A stretch of 64,000 nucleotides of DNA from assembly GCA_037962975.1 (NCBI GenBank), contig CM075672.1:127458001-127522000 (forward strand), given 5' to 3'. Shown here piece by piece: positions 1 through 12,990 of this stretch. The stretch comes from Clitoria ternatea (lineage: Eukaryota > Streptophyta > Magnoliopsida > Fabales > Fabaceae). The first letter of the stretch is position 1. Every line of letters begins with the position of its first letter. The translations under genes were made by a program, and so were the position numbers. The notes beneath the pieces were generated by a model. It did not search any database, was not told where the DNA came from, and saw nothing but the letters and a program-made list of their open reading frames with translations.

Positions 1-746
1 CTTACATTAGAGGATCCACCATGAAAGAACTTCCTCTTTTTAAAGTGACCATGCTTTTTGAAATTAGAGAATTGCCCCTTCAACTCGGGCTCATGTTTGC
101 CATGACTCAAAGGAGTCACATCATCCTCTTCATAAATGCGACACTTGTTCACAAGCATCAGAAAGCTTCTAATCTCTTGATGCCGAATAGCTCGCTTGAT
201 TTCGGGCCTCAAATCATTCTCAAACTTCACACACATTGAAGCCTCGGTACCCTCTTGTTGATAAGGAGGATAGAATGCACACAATTCTTCAAACTTGGAG
301 GCATACTCCTCCACAGTCAAGTCACCTTGCTTAAGCTCCATGAACTCAAGCTCTTTCTTACTTTTATAGCTCTCCGAAAAGTATTTCTTCAAGAACTCAA
401 CCTTGAAGTTTTCCCAAACCAAGGGAACATTAGCAGACATCATGCGTCCCCTAGTAAGACGCCACCATGCTTCAGCTTCATCACGGACCATAAAGACTGC
501 ATACTCTACCTTTTAAGCTTCAGAACACTCAAAGCTTGCAAAACTTCTCTCCAAGTCATTTATCTAAACATAAGCATCCTCAGGCTTACACCCTTCATGG
601 AATTCAGAGGGTTTCCTCTTGAGAAATCAATCAAGACCTTGGGCACCTTGTCCTACATTTTGTTGGCCTTGTCTTTCCAAGAGATCTGCAAAACGATTCA
701 AAGCAGATGCCATAGCAGCCATTTCTTGATTATGTCTACCAACCAT
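1..746 (-). pseudogene. Tekay-type Ty3/Gypsy gag, 5' part, broken
   Basis: On the minus strand an ATG at 746 opens a gag-like frame that runs off the window at position 1. It reads like the capsid part of chromovirus (Tekay/Del) gag: a short N-terminal stretch with repeated Met-Ala and Gln, then the conserved gag block with the residues AEAWW (around 450-465) and a following segment rich in Glu and Lys. Three in-frame stops break it: TGA at 627-629, TAG at 564-566 and TAA at 513-515. At least two look like C-to-T changes at glutamine codons, as expected from decay of methylated cytosines (inference). The family role is to form the virus-like particle in the cytoplasm. It lies 354 bases downstream of the primer site at 1100-1111, the normal position for gag. 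This copy cannot make a full protein. Confidence 0.85.
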
Positions 747-1099
747 ATTTCACCTTTATATATTAAAACATGGCTCACACATGAGTAAACTAGACCAAAC
801 AATTAACTTTCAAGCTACAAACATAGAGGTTTCAACATTCATTAGTCCATCATGCATCACATCATATATTCATGTCAATCTTAAAATATAATCACAACAT
901 ATTCATCGGTGAAGTTAAATAGTGTAAAGAATCTTGGCCGAACTCAAACAACAAGTATATCAATCTCAATTCAATGACAAACAACCATAATTCAATCAAA
1001 GAAATCCATAACTCAATCAATTATAACTCATATAATTTCAATTGTAAGCAATAACTACTTGCATAACATCCATCAAATACTTATCAAAGAGTAATCAAT
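747..1099 (-). other. Untranslated leader between primer site and gag
   Basis: AT-rich stretch between the tRNA-Met primer site and the gag ATG of the minus-strand Tekay element. I see no ORF or other signal in it. Confidence 0.6.
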
Positions 1100-1111
1100 G
1101 CTCTGATACCA
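1100..1111 (-). promoter_or_regulatory. tRNA-iMet primer binding site
   Basis: On the minus strand this reads TGGTATCAGAGC, the complement of the 3' end of initiator tRNA-Met used by many plant LTR retrotransposons to prime minus-strand DNA synthesis. It directly follows the LTR end at about 1112, which fixes the element's orientation as minus. Confidence 0.9.
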
Positions 1112-1335
1112 GGTTAAGACGACCCGAAAATAAGGGCAAATTTTTCATGATTTTTAAAATATTTAAAAGTGAAGGAAACTGCAATACAAAACTTAAGCAA
1201 GTACCCCAGATCATTAAATAACCTAACTCATATATGAAGATATGAGAAGGCATCAAGAGTGCTCCTTGGATAGTCGAACTCAAGATCGTCACAAGGGAAT
1301 AGCGGAAGGTATAATTAAAGTTGAGAATGATGAAA

Positions 1336-1344
1336 ATTTATATA
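1336..1344 (-). promoter_or_regulatory. TATA-like box of Tekay LTR 1
   Basis: The minus strand reads TATATAAAT, preceded by a run of T. It lies about 150 bases downstream of the palindrome array and about 225 bases before the LTR end, a sensible U3/R boundary. The aligned position in LTR 2 has lost the box. Confidence 0.5.
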
Positions 1345-1492
1345 AAAAGAGGTTGAAAGATGCACCATCAAATTGTTAAACATTAATAATGCCATTTCAT
1401 AATGGTAGCAATGTTTCTATAGTTCATGGAACCCAAAACAATCAAGAAAAATGATTAAATGAAGCAAAATGAAGAAAATGGAATCAGGGCAA

Positions 1493-1832
1493 CTCGCTTG
1501 AGCGAGGCCCTGACTCGCTTAAGTTAGACCAGCAAGGGTCGCTTGAGCGAGGCCCTCACGCGTGAGCAAAATCCCTCCAGAACATTATCCACGCTCGCTC
1601 GCTTGAGCGAGTGACACTCACTTAAGGGAAATTGTCACAGAATCATTCTACCTGGCGCTAGCTAGAGCGACGCCAAGCCCGCCTGAGCAAGATTCATCCA
1701 GAAAGCATCCCTCTAATGCACGCATGTGTCGCTTGAGCGAGAATCATTCTCGTTTGACCGAGATTAGGCCAGAGGCCACACCACTGATGTTGAGGACTCT
1801 CGCTTGAGCTAGAATCCATCTCGCTTGAGTGA
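1493..1832. repeat. Palindrome array, word CTCGCTTGAGCGAG (Tekay LTR 1)
   Basis: About ten perfect or near copies of the 14-base palindrome CTCGCTTGAGCGAG, irregularly spaced about 20-50 bases apart (examples at 1493, 1539, 1594, 1729, 1799 and 1819). Variants such as CTTAAG centres and GAGTGA ends look like point decay. In element orientation the array ends 149 bases upstream of a TATA-like box. The element's own proteins are not known to bind it. Confidence 0.85.
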
Positions 1833-4800
1833 ATTTTATAGTACATTCGTGGAAACATAGAATTTTCACATAATCTGATATGCTTAAACATTCACATGCA
1901 CCACTTGGCCCAAGTTATTCTTCTATATACATTCAAAATGCATTTGGGATTTATTCCAACTAATCATAGGCAACACCATCTCAATTTAAATTCATCAATT
2001 GCATAAAAGGGATTTTTAAACTCTTTTCATCATAACTAAGCATGCCATTTCACCTTATATGCCTATTTGGCCACAACCACCCATACATGCGAATCATAAA
2101 TACTCATTTTAAGTTGGGGACAACCTTTATACAGGATTTTAGTCTTCAACTAGGAACATGGCATATCTACTTCCCAATACTTTTACACTTTGGTATTCCA
2201 ACGAACAAAATCACTTATTCATGTACCATTAACCATCATCATACTCAATCAACATCATTCATTCATCAATTGAACCAATAATAACTGTCACAACTATCAT
2301 CTTACATTACAAAGGTCATAATAAAAAATTAGCCATGCATACAGGGTCCAATTTTCACCTATGACCTCCAAAATGAATATTCGCTAATCCAAGTACACAT
2401 TAAGCATACACCATTCAACATATGCTATACAAAATCAATACTCGCCAACCAAGGAACTTCCTATACACTAATTTACCTCCACCCTCCAAATACACATTTC
2501 CAAAAGATATAATTTCACTTCCATGAGTGTCCTACATCACAAAGCTAAAATAGACAACATGGGAGAGTGAGTTATACATTCCAAAGGATGAAAATGAATA
2601 CAATGTGATTGTATGCATATGCATTCAACATCATGTATACTTTGCATTGACATATCATTCATCATCATAATTATCAACATCTCACCAATCATACACATAC
2701 TCAATCATCCTTATAGGTCATAACAAAGTATACATTTACATACACACAATTGAACCCCTCATCATATTAGGCTATCATATATAAAATCACCATACACAAT
2801 ATATGTATTTGTATTCATATCTTTTATGTTGTCTTTAGGTATTTTCTCACCCAATCACAACCATCACCATTTTGTTATCACCTTTGTCATACCTCCTTGC
2901 TATATGCAAATACTCTAAAGTTAATGCACATGCACAATGGAGTAATTTATCAAATATAGATCCAACTGTCGAAATAATCACCAAATTATGGGTCAAGCAT
3001 GATCATATAACTATACCCCTATTATAGTAGTAGAATGTGTACACTTATCATCAAATTGTATGCATTATATTATGTTTTACAGGTACCAAACTGCATCACC
3101 CATTTTGCAATACTTGGCCATTTACACCATGACCGCGGTAAACACCATAAACAACATAAAGTATTATGGGCCAACCATGATTCATACCATGGCAGCTGTG
3201 ATCCAAAGGACCACTGGGGACACCTACTCATCAAGAGTCACCACCCACAAGGGTCAACCACATGCGGCTCCCCATAACCTTACATGGGCAGCTTCGTGAC
3301 TTACACACTGAGTCATAGGGGAATACAAAGATCGCTCGTGTATAGAGCCGCCCTCCTACTGGGCCAACTGGGGGAATCCCCTAATATTCCAACACCGGCA
3401 GCTATGCAATATGCCATGGATGTAATGCAAATGCCAATCATATGCATTTCTCATAACTATGCATCCTAATCATGTCACTCATCAACCATTATTATTATCA
3501 ACACCACCACAAGGTTTTTAGTGGGTTCATTATCATTGGTTATTGCCATTGTTCAAGTTTTAGTGTGGCATGTTCAATAGTCCCTCATTATCACAATTTA
3601 AGCTTTCATCATTCACAATGGCATCAATTATCAACTATAATCATCAACCTTTCCTTATCAATCAAGGCATGCTAATCATCCACATCCATTCCCATTCAAC
3701 ATCAATAATAACAATTCCACATTTATGGTGAATATAAGCACAACCACATCATATTAAGGTATCACACTAGCCAAGCAATTTAACATCACCATTTAGCACA
3801 CCACACATATATTCCAAATGCATAAATATATGTTGCTAAGCACACTCATCATTATATGTAATATCTTAAATTGTCTTCATAACATAATCAAGGCAAACAT
3901 GCATATTATCACATATGACAATCAAACACTACTCAATTCATGCATTTAGAATATAAAACTGCTCTCCTACCTTAAGAGAAGAATTTCGAGCGATACAACG
4001 TTCCCGCCTCATCATTCAAAAATGATCCTACATTGACATATATGTAATTCTTAATCAATTAGCCTTTCAATGCATAATTTCAAATTCTAAGTACTCATTA
4101 TTACATTCACAATTTTTCAACATGTATAAAACATGTCATAAACATCACTTTCTTTATTTTGTTAGGCTTCGGGTTTTCCTTCCCATCAATGCATAACCTC
4201 TATATTCAAGGAATACAAAACAACCGTTAAACCCAACATCCATAAGCACTATATAATTATTTCCAACTCAAGGTACCAAGATTTATGTATTCTAACTTCT
4301 AATACTTGGTGTATTTAATATTTCAACTACCCAACTATTTTCATTTCATTGGTTTCACCATAACCACCATGGTTTAGGTATTCAAGTTTCATTATTATAC
4401 ATTTACGACTTCACCTACCAAAGGTTCATGCACTAATGGCCACCAATCACCATTAATGGCTATCCACCATCATTAATGCTTACTAACATTATCAATAAAT
4501 ATCTTCCTAACATGATTCCTTATACCCATCATTCAAATACCATACACTTCCTCTTAAAACACATTCTTGATTCCATATTTATCATTTCCCCGATTTTTCA
4601 TAGTTAGGGTTTCTTTAAAAATCCAACAACACTATAAATTATCATCATTCTCCACCATTTAAATTACCAATATTGTGTAGCCCATTAAAGCTCGCAAAAC
4701 TTATATTTAAAACCACCCCACCTTTGGGTTTTCCATAATAATGGATTCTACCAATAACCCACATACATAAACCACTCTTCCAACACCTAAAACCTATAAC

Positions 4801-5380
4801 CAAAGGTTCAAGCTCTTGAAAATGGCAAGAAGCTTACCTTGAGAGAAGAAAAGAGAGAGTTTCCAAGGGGAGCAGGATGCCACACGAAAATGGAGGAGAA
4901 GAGGAAGGAGAGTTCTAGCCACAAGCTCCTCCTTCAAGCTTCCAAGAGAATGAAAATGGTGGGAGGAGATGGGTTCAATGCTTTGCCTAGGTTTTGAAAG
5001 AGGAAGAATGAAGAAGAAATGAAGAAAAAGAAAAGGAAAGGGTGTTTTGCGAAAGAGAAGCAGGGAACCAATGTGAAATGAAAAAAGTGGAATGGATTTA
5101 ATGTTTTAATTTTACTCATCTCATTAAAATTTACTGTTTTACAGCAAATAGAATCTTCATTTAGGCTCAATACTTTGTCTAAAAATTATTTCGAATGTAT
5201 ACCCGGACTCCCAATAATATTCTTAACAGCCCTGACCAATAACACCTTAATCGGAGATACTTGGTCTGACACCCATATTTTAATCGGGTCCAATTTCAGC
5301 TTATAAAGACCCAACAAATTATGAATAGTCCCCAAAAATCTTAATTTAATTATTTTCAACACTTTGGGGTATCAACAAAC

Positions 5381-5738
5381 TCATATATAATTATTTAATA
5401 TGGTTTCTTCCAAATGATCATTTATTTTAAAATTTGGGATGTTACAATCCACCCCACCTAAAGAAAGTTCATCCTTGAAATTTAACGTACCAGATTCAAA
5501 CGCATTCAGATACCGCTCCCGAATATCATCTTTATGTTCCCACATGAATGTCTCCATATTTCCATGTTTCCATACAACCTTCACCAAAGGCACCAATTTG
5601 TTCCGCAACCTCTTCACGGAATGCTCAACAATATGGACAGAAATAGGAGGAATAGAAGAGTTATCCCACACATCAACATCATCAATAGGGATCACATGCA
5701 AGGGGTCATGAATATACTTCCTCAACTGTGACTTGGCC
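5381..5738 (-). pseudogene. C-terminal end of Gypsy pol (integrase tail / chromodomain region)
   Basis: A minus-strand frame of about 115 codons reads through the last part of a Tekay-type polyprotein. Visible features are an LRKYIHDP-like segment, RLRNKLVPLVKVVWKHG (the beta strands of the retroelement chromodomain) and a WEHKDDIRERY block. It ends in the polypurine tract, and its frame happens to stay open into the LTR. The family role is to target integration to heterochromatin through histone binding. Homology stops abruptly near 5738, where unrelated noncoding sequence begins, so only this fragment of pol remains. Its place upstream of the LTR, with gag downstream of the same LTR, is abnormal (see findings). 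Confidence 0.8.
5447..5463 (-). promoter_or_regulatory. Polypurine tract of Tekay element
   Basis: On the minus strand AGGTGGGGTGGAT lies between the end of pol and the TGTAACATCCC LTR start. This is the usual plus-strand primer position for Ty3/Gypsy elements. Confidence 0.85.
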
Positions 5739-8700
5739 TAACCGGCCTAATCAGAACCTTTAACATCTCCTACGTTTGACCGTTCATATACCTCAGGATA
5801 TCTGATGGTGGCATGGTCAATCTCTAGTGACTCATTTTGACATTTTAGGAACTTTTCCTACAGAGGCCGAAGCTTGATTCAGACTCTATCATCCCTATTT
5901 TTCCATAAGTTGGTTTCCTTAGAAATCGCTTTAAAACCCGACCCGAGCGCCTTCAGTTTTTTGGACCCAACTTTGGTATACGACCTTAAAATCAAACAAT
6001 TTTGGTCTCAATCTCTTCATTTTGAAAAGATCTCTAATCTTTGTTTCTAGGCCCGAACTTCGATTCTCGCTCTGTCAACCTCAAAATCAAAGATTAAGAA
6101 CGTTCACCTCAAAATTCCAACGTTTGGACTTTTCCCTGCACATGGTTCAAAAAAAATTCATAACTCTCTCATACGACCTTTAATTTGTGTAAACTTAATG
6201 TCAAAATCTTCGTAACAAAATTATTTGCATTTGTTATGAAGACATTGAAGGCCAAATCCTTCTAGAATGGTACAATTTAATGTATCTTTGCAACCCCTTG
6301 GCTGTTTCATTTCATTGTTGGCAGTATTTAGTAACATTTGCATATCTCCTTCGTCTGGTGCTTGAAGCACTTCATTCTTTTTGATATGGGTTTGTATTGT
6401 AGACCTCTACAATGTTCATCAAGTGTAGAAAACCAAATTCTCAAAGGAGAATTAATGGTGAATTTATTTTTAAAGACGTAACTGATCTGGGAAGCTCCTG
6501 GAGAACCCTGTCATAAATCAGGTATATCTCGGGCTACGAAACTTGGATTGTTGCAAATGATATGTAAAATTAAAGAGAAAACAAATATTTACAAACTTAA
6601 TGCAGGGCTCGAAATCCAATTCTTACTCCACAAATCCCAAAATTTAAAATACCATACAAATTCACGTTTTCCTAATGGTAGCTTGCACTATGTTCAGTAT
6701 TTTTCATGTTTCTCCCTCATATGATCATGAAATCGAATGATTCTTTTGCCAAAATTTTCTTATTTCAATTTCCTACAACTTTGATGAAGAACATGAAGCC
6801 CAAATCCTCACCCAGTTTTCCTAGAAAATTAATCATTGTATGAAACAATAATCCCGTCACAACCTTGTACTACTTTCGTATTTAGGCCATAACTCCCTCA
6901 TTTCTTAATGAACATTTTTATGCCATATACCAAATTAAGATAACAAAAAGATCTAAAACTTTTATGCATAGATTATTTTCAAATTCTACCCACAAAGACC
7001 CTTAAACAAATGGACAATTAGATACCCCAGAACTGGACACCTTAGACCTTTCATGCAACAAGAACCAATCTCTATCTACCATCCATGGGACACTTGTCTC
7101 ACCTTCTTAAACCCCTTCTTCAGCAAGCTTACACTACTTGCTTCCAAAGTAGGATAGGATGTCATGTTATCATGACATAACCATGCCACCATGATCTTAC
7201 ACCATGCAAACTCCCCCCTTAACCAATAAAAATGAATGCAACTCAATACTACCATCATTACATCTCAACTTCCCATCACTTCATCTAATTTTTCCACTCA
7301 CTTCTCTTCCATTTTTCCACTTCACTCTCGGCGACGACCAGCAGCTATCCAAGTTTCTTTTCTTCATCTAATATGTACAAATTTCCTCCTTTTGAGTTTC
7401 AAAAAAATCAGCCCATGACAACCACTCCACTTCCATCCATTTAAAATTTTAACCTCTTATCTCCTTGCTCCATTAATTCACGGTAAGTCCACCACTAAAA
7501 AGCCCTCCAATTCCAAATTTTTTTCCATGCATAACTCTTGAAAATTCATCTCACCCCCTTACATGAAGAGCTTCCAAAACCGTGGACCATCTAGGAACCT
7601 CCCAAGGTAAGTTTGATAATTTTCCTTGGTTATTATTCTTGAATCTTCTAGTGGTTCAAATTTTGTTTTCATTTTGAAAATTTAGTGACATTTTCCTTGC
7701 TGATTAGAAGTTAGATATTATGATTATCCATCCCTTTTGTTGGAGCTTCAAGAGTCGTGAGTTATTCTAAGGCCATCTTGGGTGAGTTTGGCAATTTCCC
7801 CCCTGATTGTTGTCCTTGAATCCTTGTTGGCAATTTTCCCCACTCGGTGAAATTTTCGGTGAGAGCAATGTTCTCTTTTTTTGGACAACGACCATCTCAT
7901 GAGGTAAAGGGAGTCTCTTCCTCATTTGATTGTATTTTTGGCTGTCCTATATTGTTATTTGTATATTCGGGGACCTTCGTTTCGAATTTCGTCACGATCC
8001 AACGGTTAAATTTTAAACCGTAAAAATTTTCGTAACTGATGACTAAAAAGTTTACGTTTTTAAATTTGTTGATATTTTAAAAAAATTATTTAGCATAACT
8101 CGACGTCCACGTACTCAAAAGGATTTTATCGCAATCAGATAAACAAAAAGAAATTTAGAAAATTAAGGGTTTAGGCGAGCTCGATTTTATTAGATATGGT
8201 TGTCTTAATTATTTTTAATTTGTGATGTTATTATGTAATTTGTAATTTAATTCCCACGGTAAGCCCCTCCATTAAAAATTTAATTTGAGAATATTATGCA
8301 TGACAAAAGGAATTATCCATCAGACGATTCAACGTATTTTCTCTTACTAAGTTATAAAACGTAATGTTATTTTTTTAGAAAATATAATGAAGGAGTTAAA
8401 TAAAGAAATTAAATTTTTAGAAGGTTACTCAAAATGATCTTTGTGAAAAGTGTTGTTTTAAGATCAAAGAAAAAGAGAACATAGTAAGTTAGCTAAATGA
8501 GTTGAAATTTTACTTATGAGGACTTTTCAAAGTTTTAGGTGACTAAGGCCCAATGAATTTTCATAAGTTAAGAAAAGAAAAAAATTGGAGTTTTAGTGTT
8601 AGAAATTATAAAAGAATTTTGTGACAAATTTAGTGACCACTTAGAGTAAGAAGAAATAAAAACTTTAGAAATTTAATGAAATGAAATAGATGTGGTAGAA

Positions 8701-11402
8701 GACACTTGATTAAGTGAAAAAAATTTTGGGGTTAAATATTTTAATAGATTAAATAGACTAAAAAAAAGAGAAATGATAACTAGAATCTAATTTGTATAAG
8801 TTATGGGAAATGTTTCTAATAAATTAATTAAGAAAAGGATTATTCACTTAAAAGAATTAAGTCTAAAAATTGGAATTTTAATAAAAGGAATGATGCTATG
8901 AGTTAGAAATTCAAGTAACCATTAAAAGTAGGAGAAAGAGATAAAAATAAATTTTATATCTAGGGAAAATTAATTAGTTAACTAAGAAAAGATTTGGGTA
9001 CACAGGATTTAGACTTATAATAAAAAGAAATAGGAATTATCAATCAATTGGTAACTTTTAGTGACTGGGTAATATTGGACTAAGTTGTGACGCCTAAACT
9101 AAAGTGGTATCTAGGTCTTTAAATAACAAATGAGCAACTATAAAGCTAATGAAATTTAATAGTTAAAAGAATGCTGTTATGGAGACAAACTAATTAATTC
9201 AGTCACTAAAGGAAGGAGTTACAGAACCTAGTAATTTCAAGTCGAAGAAAAATAACACTAAATCGTTGTCGGACCATAAAGGATTAATGACCCGTTTAGT
9301 GACCAAGAAAATAAGTTATTCAACAAATGAAGTCCAATTAGATTGATGAAATAAAATAGACAATAAGGTTACTTAAAGATAACCTAAGAATTCATAATTG
9401 GACATTAGGGAATTAAATAACGAAATAAATTAATTCTACCCGATTAAATAAAAAGGAACACGAATAGTTCAAGAAAACCCAAATCTCTCGAAAAGCAACC
9501 CAAACCAATGTATAACTTGGCTAGTTTTCTATGTTTTTTAACCTTCATTCAAAGATCTTCCCGACTCGTACGATTTGAGTAGATAATAAGGACTCTTCCC
9601 TAAAACCAAATGGGCATCCCCTCACAAAGACCCCGTACGTACACGGGAGATAGATAATTCTCACAAAAACATCCCCAACTCGCTTCACTGCTAGACCCAT
9701 AGTAGCATATCAAATTTAATGCTGATAAATATATCGTTCACATCATATCCATAAAAAGTAAGATTCGAGGCACGCGTTGTTATATATGTTGTGGTATCAC
9801 TATATAATTATTGATGTGACATACTGATAAATGTTTAAGTAAAATTTCTCATGAGTATGTTACTTGTACACATTACATGGGTAAGCATTAGAAATATATG
9901 TTGTCTTGGATAATGTGATACATTTAAATGGTTGTGGATGTATGATTATGGATGTATTGATTGAACGGAGTATCTCATAAAAATGTTATGCTGATGGATG
10001 TTGTGTGATGTATGGATAACTAGATAAGAAAAATTGTAAATAAGAGATATGGAAAATGGTATTGACAGGGATTCCAAAATGATTAAATTGTAAAAGTGTA
10101 AGGAATTCAGATCCGAAATGAATTGTGGGTATTGTAGTGCCAATGTACCCCTAATTGCTGAGAAAGTATGAAATCTTATTTCATTCCTAAATGTCGAGTA
10201 ACGTTACTAAAACAAAGAAAAAGAGAAAATTTGATTATACAGCTCGACATTAGGAATGGAAGGGAGTCATTTAGGTGACCCTACCGAGGACCACTGAATA
10301 AAAATGAATTGTCGAATTATGCATCATGTCTGGAGTTAAGGAGGTATGTTAGAATAATCCCCTTGAGCATACAGTGATGGGTACACTGAAGAATCTATCG
10401 TGCCTGGATACCCGAGGGCAGTCTAGGGAGTATATCAGAGGCGGGAACTCCAATGGCTCGGGTTCGTACCCGTCTCCGGACAGCCCATGGCAAACTCTGA
10501 TATACTTCGACGAGAGGCGAAGGTTTCTATGGCTGTTGAGTGTATGTTCTGATGAGATGTGTAATTGGCCATTTTGATGATAGGGCTGCGTGTCCTTACC
10601 CATTTGTGAAAACTAGAACAAGGAGAGCTCCGGTCGCTTTAGTTGGGCAGGTAGAATAAGGCGGGATTACTGTGCACATGGATATTGATATATGAGATTG
10701 ATGAGTGGAAGATGGGTCCACATACATCATGATGACTAATAAAGAGAATGAAAATAATGAAATGAACTCATGCATTACATCATCATGCTGAGATTGTGAT
10801 TGTGTATTGATTGTATAAATACTAGTAATCCTGAGAGGAGGATGGGGAACTGAAATGGTCAGAAAAATAAGAGTGGTGAGATAACTTAGAATACATACTA
10901 GGGACCCCAAAAGAGAGTTGGAAGGGTTGATTGTAATTGATTGAATTGTATAGGGAGAGTGTCAGTGATGACACTCCCTGATTGTTATGGAGGCAGAGAC
11001 TCACCTTTACAACCATTTTCCCAGACTTCCGACAAGGCATGGGTACCTATCAGGAGTATAATCCGTCAAGAAGACCAGGCAGGTTACGGAAACCCAGAGG
11101 AGATTCCCTCCGACATGTCGATGCAGCCATTACATGTGGATCCATTGGACCAACCGAGGATGAGTAGAATAGGTTAAATTTTATTTTCATTTATGGGAGC
11201 CTGCGTGCCCCTTCACTTTTAGTTGGTACAGTTACTATTACGACCATGTATCATATATGATTACGTTGTATATAATGTGTATCTGTTCCACCAAGTTTCC
11301 TTATACAAAAAAAAACTTCCATATTTTTCTAAAACTTGTAACCTCTCAGTTGACCAGGATAATCTAGTGGAAGGGATTATCCTAGTTAACCGAGGGTGTT
11401 AC
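5739..11402 (+). repeat. Noncoding, probably LTR-derived region ending GGGTGTTACA
   Basis: No protein of any retroelement family can be read here. Several marks resemble the long Tekay-like LTRs elsewhere in the window: a good splice-donor sequence (CCCAAG/GTAAGT, about 7607), a GC-rich block at about 10380-10620 in an otherwise A-rich region, a short tract near 11007 like the sequence before the inner splice acceptor of the other LTRs, and a terminus GAGGGTGTTACA at 11391-11402 matching the LTR-end consensus. The 5' limit is unknown, and no TGTAACA start is visible between 5739 and 8000. TGTGAC at about 5728 is a weak candidate. No target duplication was found. 8000-9500 is simple A-rich sequence with nothing I can name. 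Confidence 0.4.
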
Positions 11403-11794
11403 ACTTGTCATGAGCAAATTTTAGTTTTATGGACTCCCCCTATTCCTTGCAATTGGAGTTTTACGGACTCCCTGTCACACTTGAACATAATAGTTAAATA
11501 AACCAAATGTATAGACTTCATTTTAGCTAAGAGTCTTGATGTATATTATTAACAAATCATATGTGGTTCAGACTTCTTAGTCCTGAGTTATACATCATTC
11601 TAACATATGTGATTATTGATAACCTAATTAGAAAGATACGTATAGTTTTCTTCATTGTTTTCTCTCTTTTACCACTGCTGGGTTTCTTATATTTTCGCTT
11701 GCTAGTTTTAGCGTTGGTTTATACCAGAGGGGTAGTGCTATCACTCGCCTCATCCTACCTCTTTTTCTAATAACCTTAAGAGTTTATCCTTCCA
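11403..11794 (+). other. Noncoding stretch before the Copia gag remnant
   Basis: AT-rich sequence between the putative LTR end and the Copia gag start. It may be the 5' leader or LTR remnant of that Copia element, but I see no PBS or LTR end. Confidence 0.3.
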
Positions 11795-12310
11795 TGACTG
11801 ACAATGATATCGATGCTGTTCTTAATGCAGGTTCTAACACAGACGGTAATCCCAAAGCAACCATCATCATGGAATAGCCATTTGTCACTACCACTATCGT
11901 TACCATGTCTAAGCCCCCCCTAGATGTAACAAAGATCAAAGTTTTTATGGTTAATCTTACCACTGTTGGCAGAAGTGTGTGTTCTTGGTGCTTGACATGC
12001 ACGATGTTGCATGCATGATATCTAATTCCAAACCGACCTAACCCCAACTTCCCGATTCATCGACCAATGCAAACAAGGTATGTAGGTACATTATTCTCAA
12101 TACTTTGGCTAACAATCTGTTTGGTGTTTACTATGCCTATAAGGAAGCGAAGGAAATTTAGGATTCCCTCAAACTGAAATACATCGCTAAAGACACTGGA
12201 AAATAAAGGTTCGTTGTGTGTAATTTCTACCGTTGGTAGATGACTGTCGATAAGGACATAAAGGCGCAAATCAATGAATACCACAGACTTCTTGAAGACC
12301 TCTGTTGAAG
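11795..12310 (+). pseudogene. Copia-type gag remnant (UBN2-like), frameshifted
   Basis: From an ATG at 11795 the plus strand reads a gag of the Tnt1/Retrofit type. A short N-terminus is followed by PPLDVTKIKVF (the start of the conserved gag domain), a LDMHDVA segment reached by a frame change near 11960, then a ILNTLANNLF...YYAYKEAKEI block at 12085-12155 and KAQINEYHRLLEDL at 12260-12300. These are typical landmarks of Copia gag. At least three stops and two frameshifts are present. Downstream, from 12311 to the CACTA terminus at 12426, I find no zinc knuckle or pol, so the rest of the element was lost or displaced. Confidence 0.7.
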
Positions 12311-12425
12311 AAAAGTCTGGTTAGAAAAGAAATTATAAGAACATTACTAGACCAGACCCCAGATCATGTATTGTCTTTAGACCCTGGATTTGTTAATAAC
12401 ATACATCAAGAGACTAATGGTAAAT

Positions 12426-12990
12426 CACTACTAAAAAAAGACATTTTAGCGACAGAAAAAACCTGTCGCTAACAAGATGGTTTTCGTCACTACGAGTCTG
12501 GTTGCTAACACATCAACGATGGTAAATCAAGCCCATGCAAAGTTTGTGACGGAAGTACCTCATCGTTGAAGAGTGACATATTGGTCGTCATCATTGTGAT
12601 AATATCTAATGCTAATTGAGTTACAAGTAGCGACAGGTTCATCGTCGTCATTATGGGATTAGAGTACCTACGTCGTTGAACGCGTTGCTAAAGGCAGGCC
12701 ATTTTAGCGACAAACACTTTATCGTAGCTAATGGCATGACCACAACCCGTGGCTAACGCTGTCGCTAAATGATCAAGTTCAGCAACGGCATAACCTTCAC
12801 AGCTATTTCTCTGACGCAGTTTCCATCGCGATTATATCAAGTTTAGCGATGGCGTAACCTTCCTAGCTATTTCTATGACGGGGTTTCCGTCGCTAAGACA
12901 GTAGCTATTATATTGCAACTGTAGCGACAACTGCGTATCCATCGCTAATATTTACCAAGTTAGTCACGACATCTGTCAGTCGCTAACATA
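12426..12990. mobile_element. CACTA transposon terminus and subterminal repeat array
   Basis: Begins CACTACTAAAAAAA, the usual terminal inverted repeat start of plant CACTA (En/Spm) elements, preceded by AAT as a possible target duplication. About fourteen direct and inverted copies of GTCGCTAA / TTAGCGAC and close variants follow. In CACTA elements such repeats are the binding sites of the TNPA-type protein. A near-tandem pair of about 67 bases sits at 12771-12895. The transposase genes at 30160-35750 are on the minus strand, so this would be the 3' terminus of the same element (inference). The opposite terminus was not found. Confidence 0.75.

Larger units (their letters stand above)
1112..5446 (-). 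repeat. Long LTR (about 4.3 kb) of Tekay-type Gypsy element, LTR 1
   Basis: The minus-strand LTR starts at 5446 with TGTAACATCCC, directly after a polypurine tract and the end of pol, and ends at about 1112 beside the primer site. Its 3' terminus is decayed, with no clean CA. It aligns well with the plus-strand LTR split at 13337-16083 / 28881-30157, for example in the GC-rich block at 3170-3430 and in the last 370 bases. A pyrimidine-rich leader followed by a good splice donor (AAG/GTAAGC, about 4836) lies near its 5' side. A palindrome array lies at 1493-1832, and a TATA-like box (TATATAAAT) lies at 336-344 of the second kilobase, that is 1336-1344, 149 bases downstream of the array. The short ORFs inside it are chance readings of pyrimidine-rich leader or array sequence. 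Confidence 0.85.

Noticed and set aside
5728..5740. TGTGAC as the start of the LTR that ends at 11402
   Set aside because: No matching target duplication around 5728 and 11402, and the pol homology end could equally be a deletion breakpoint.
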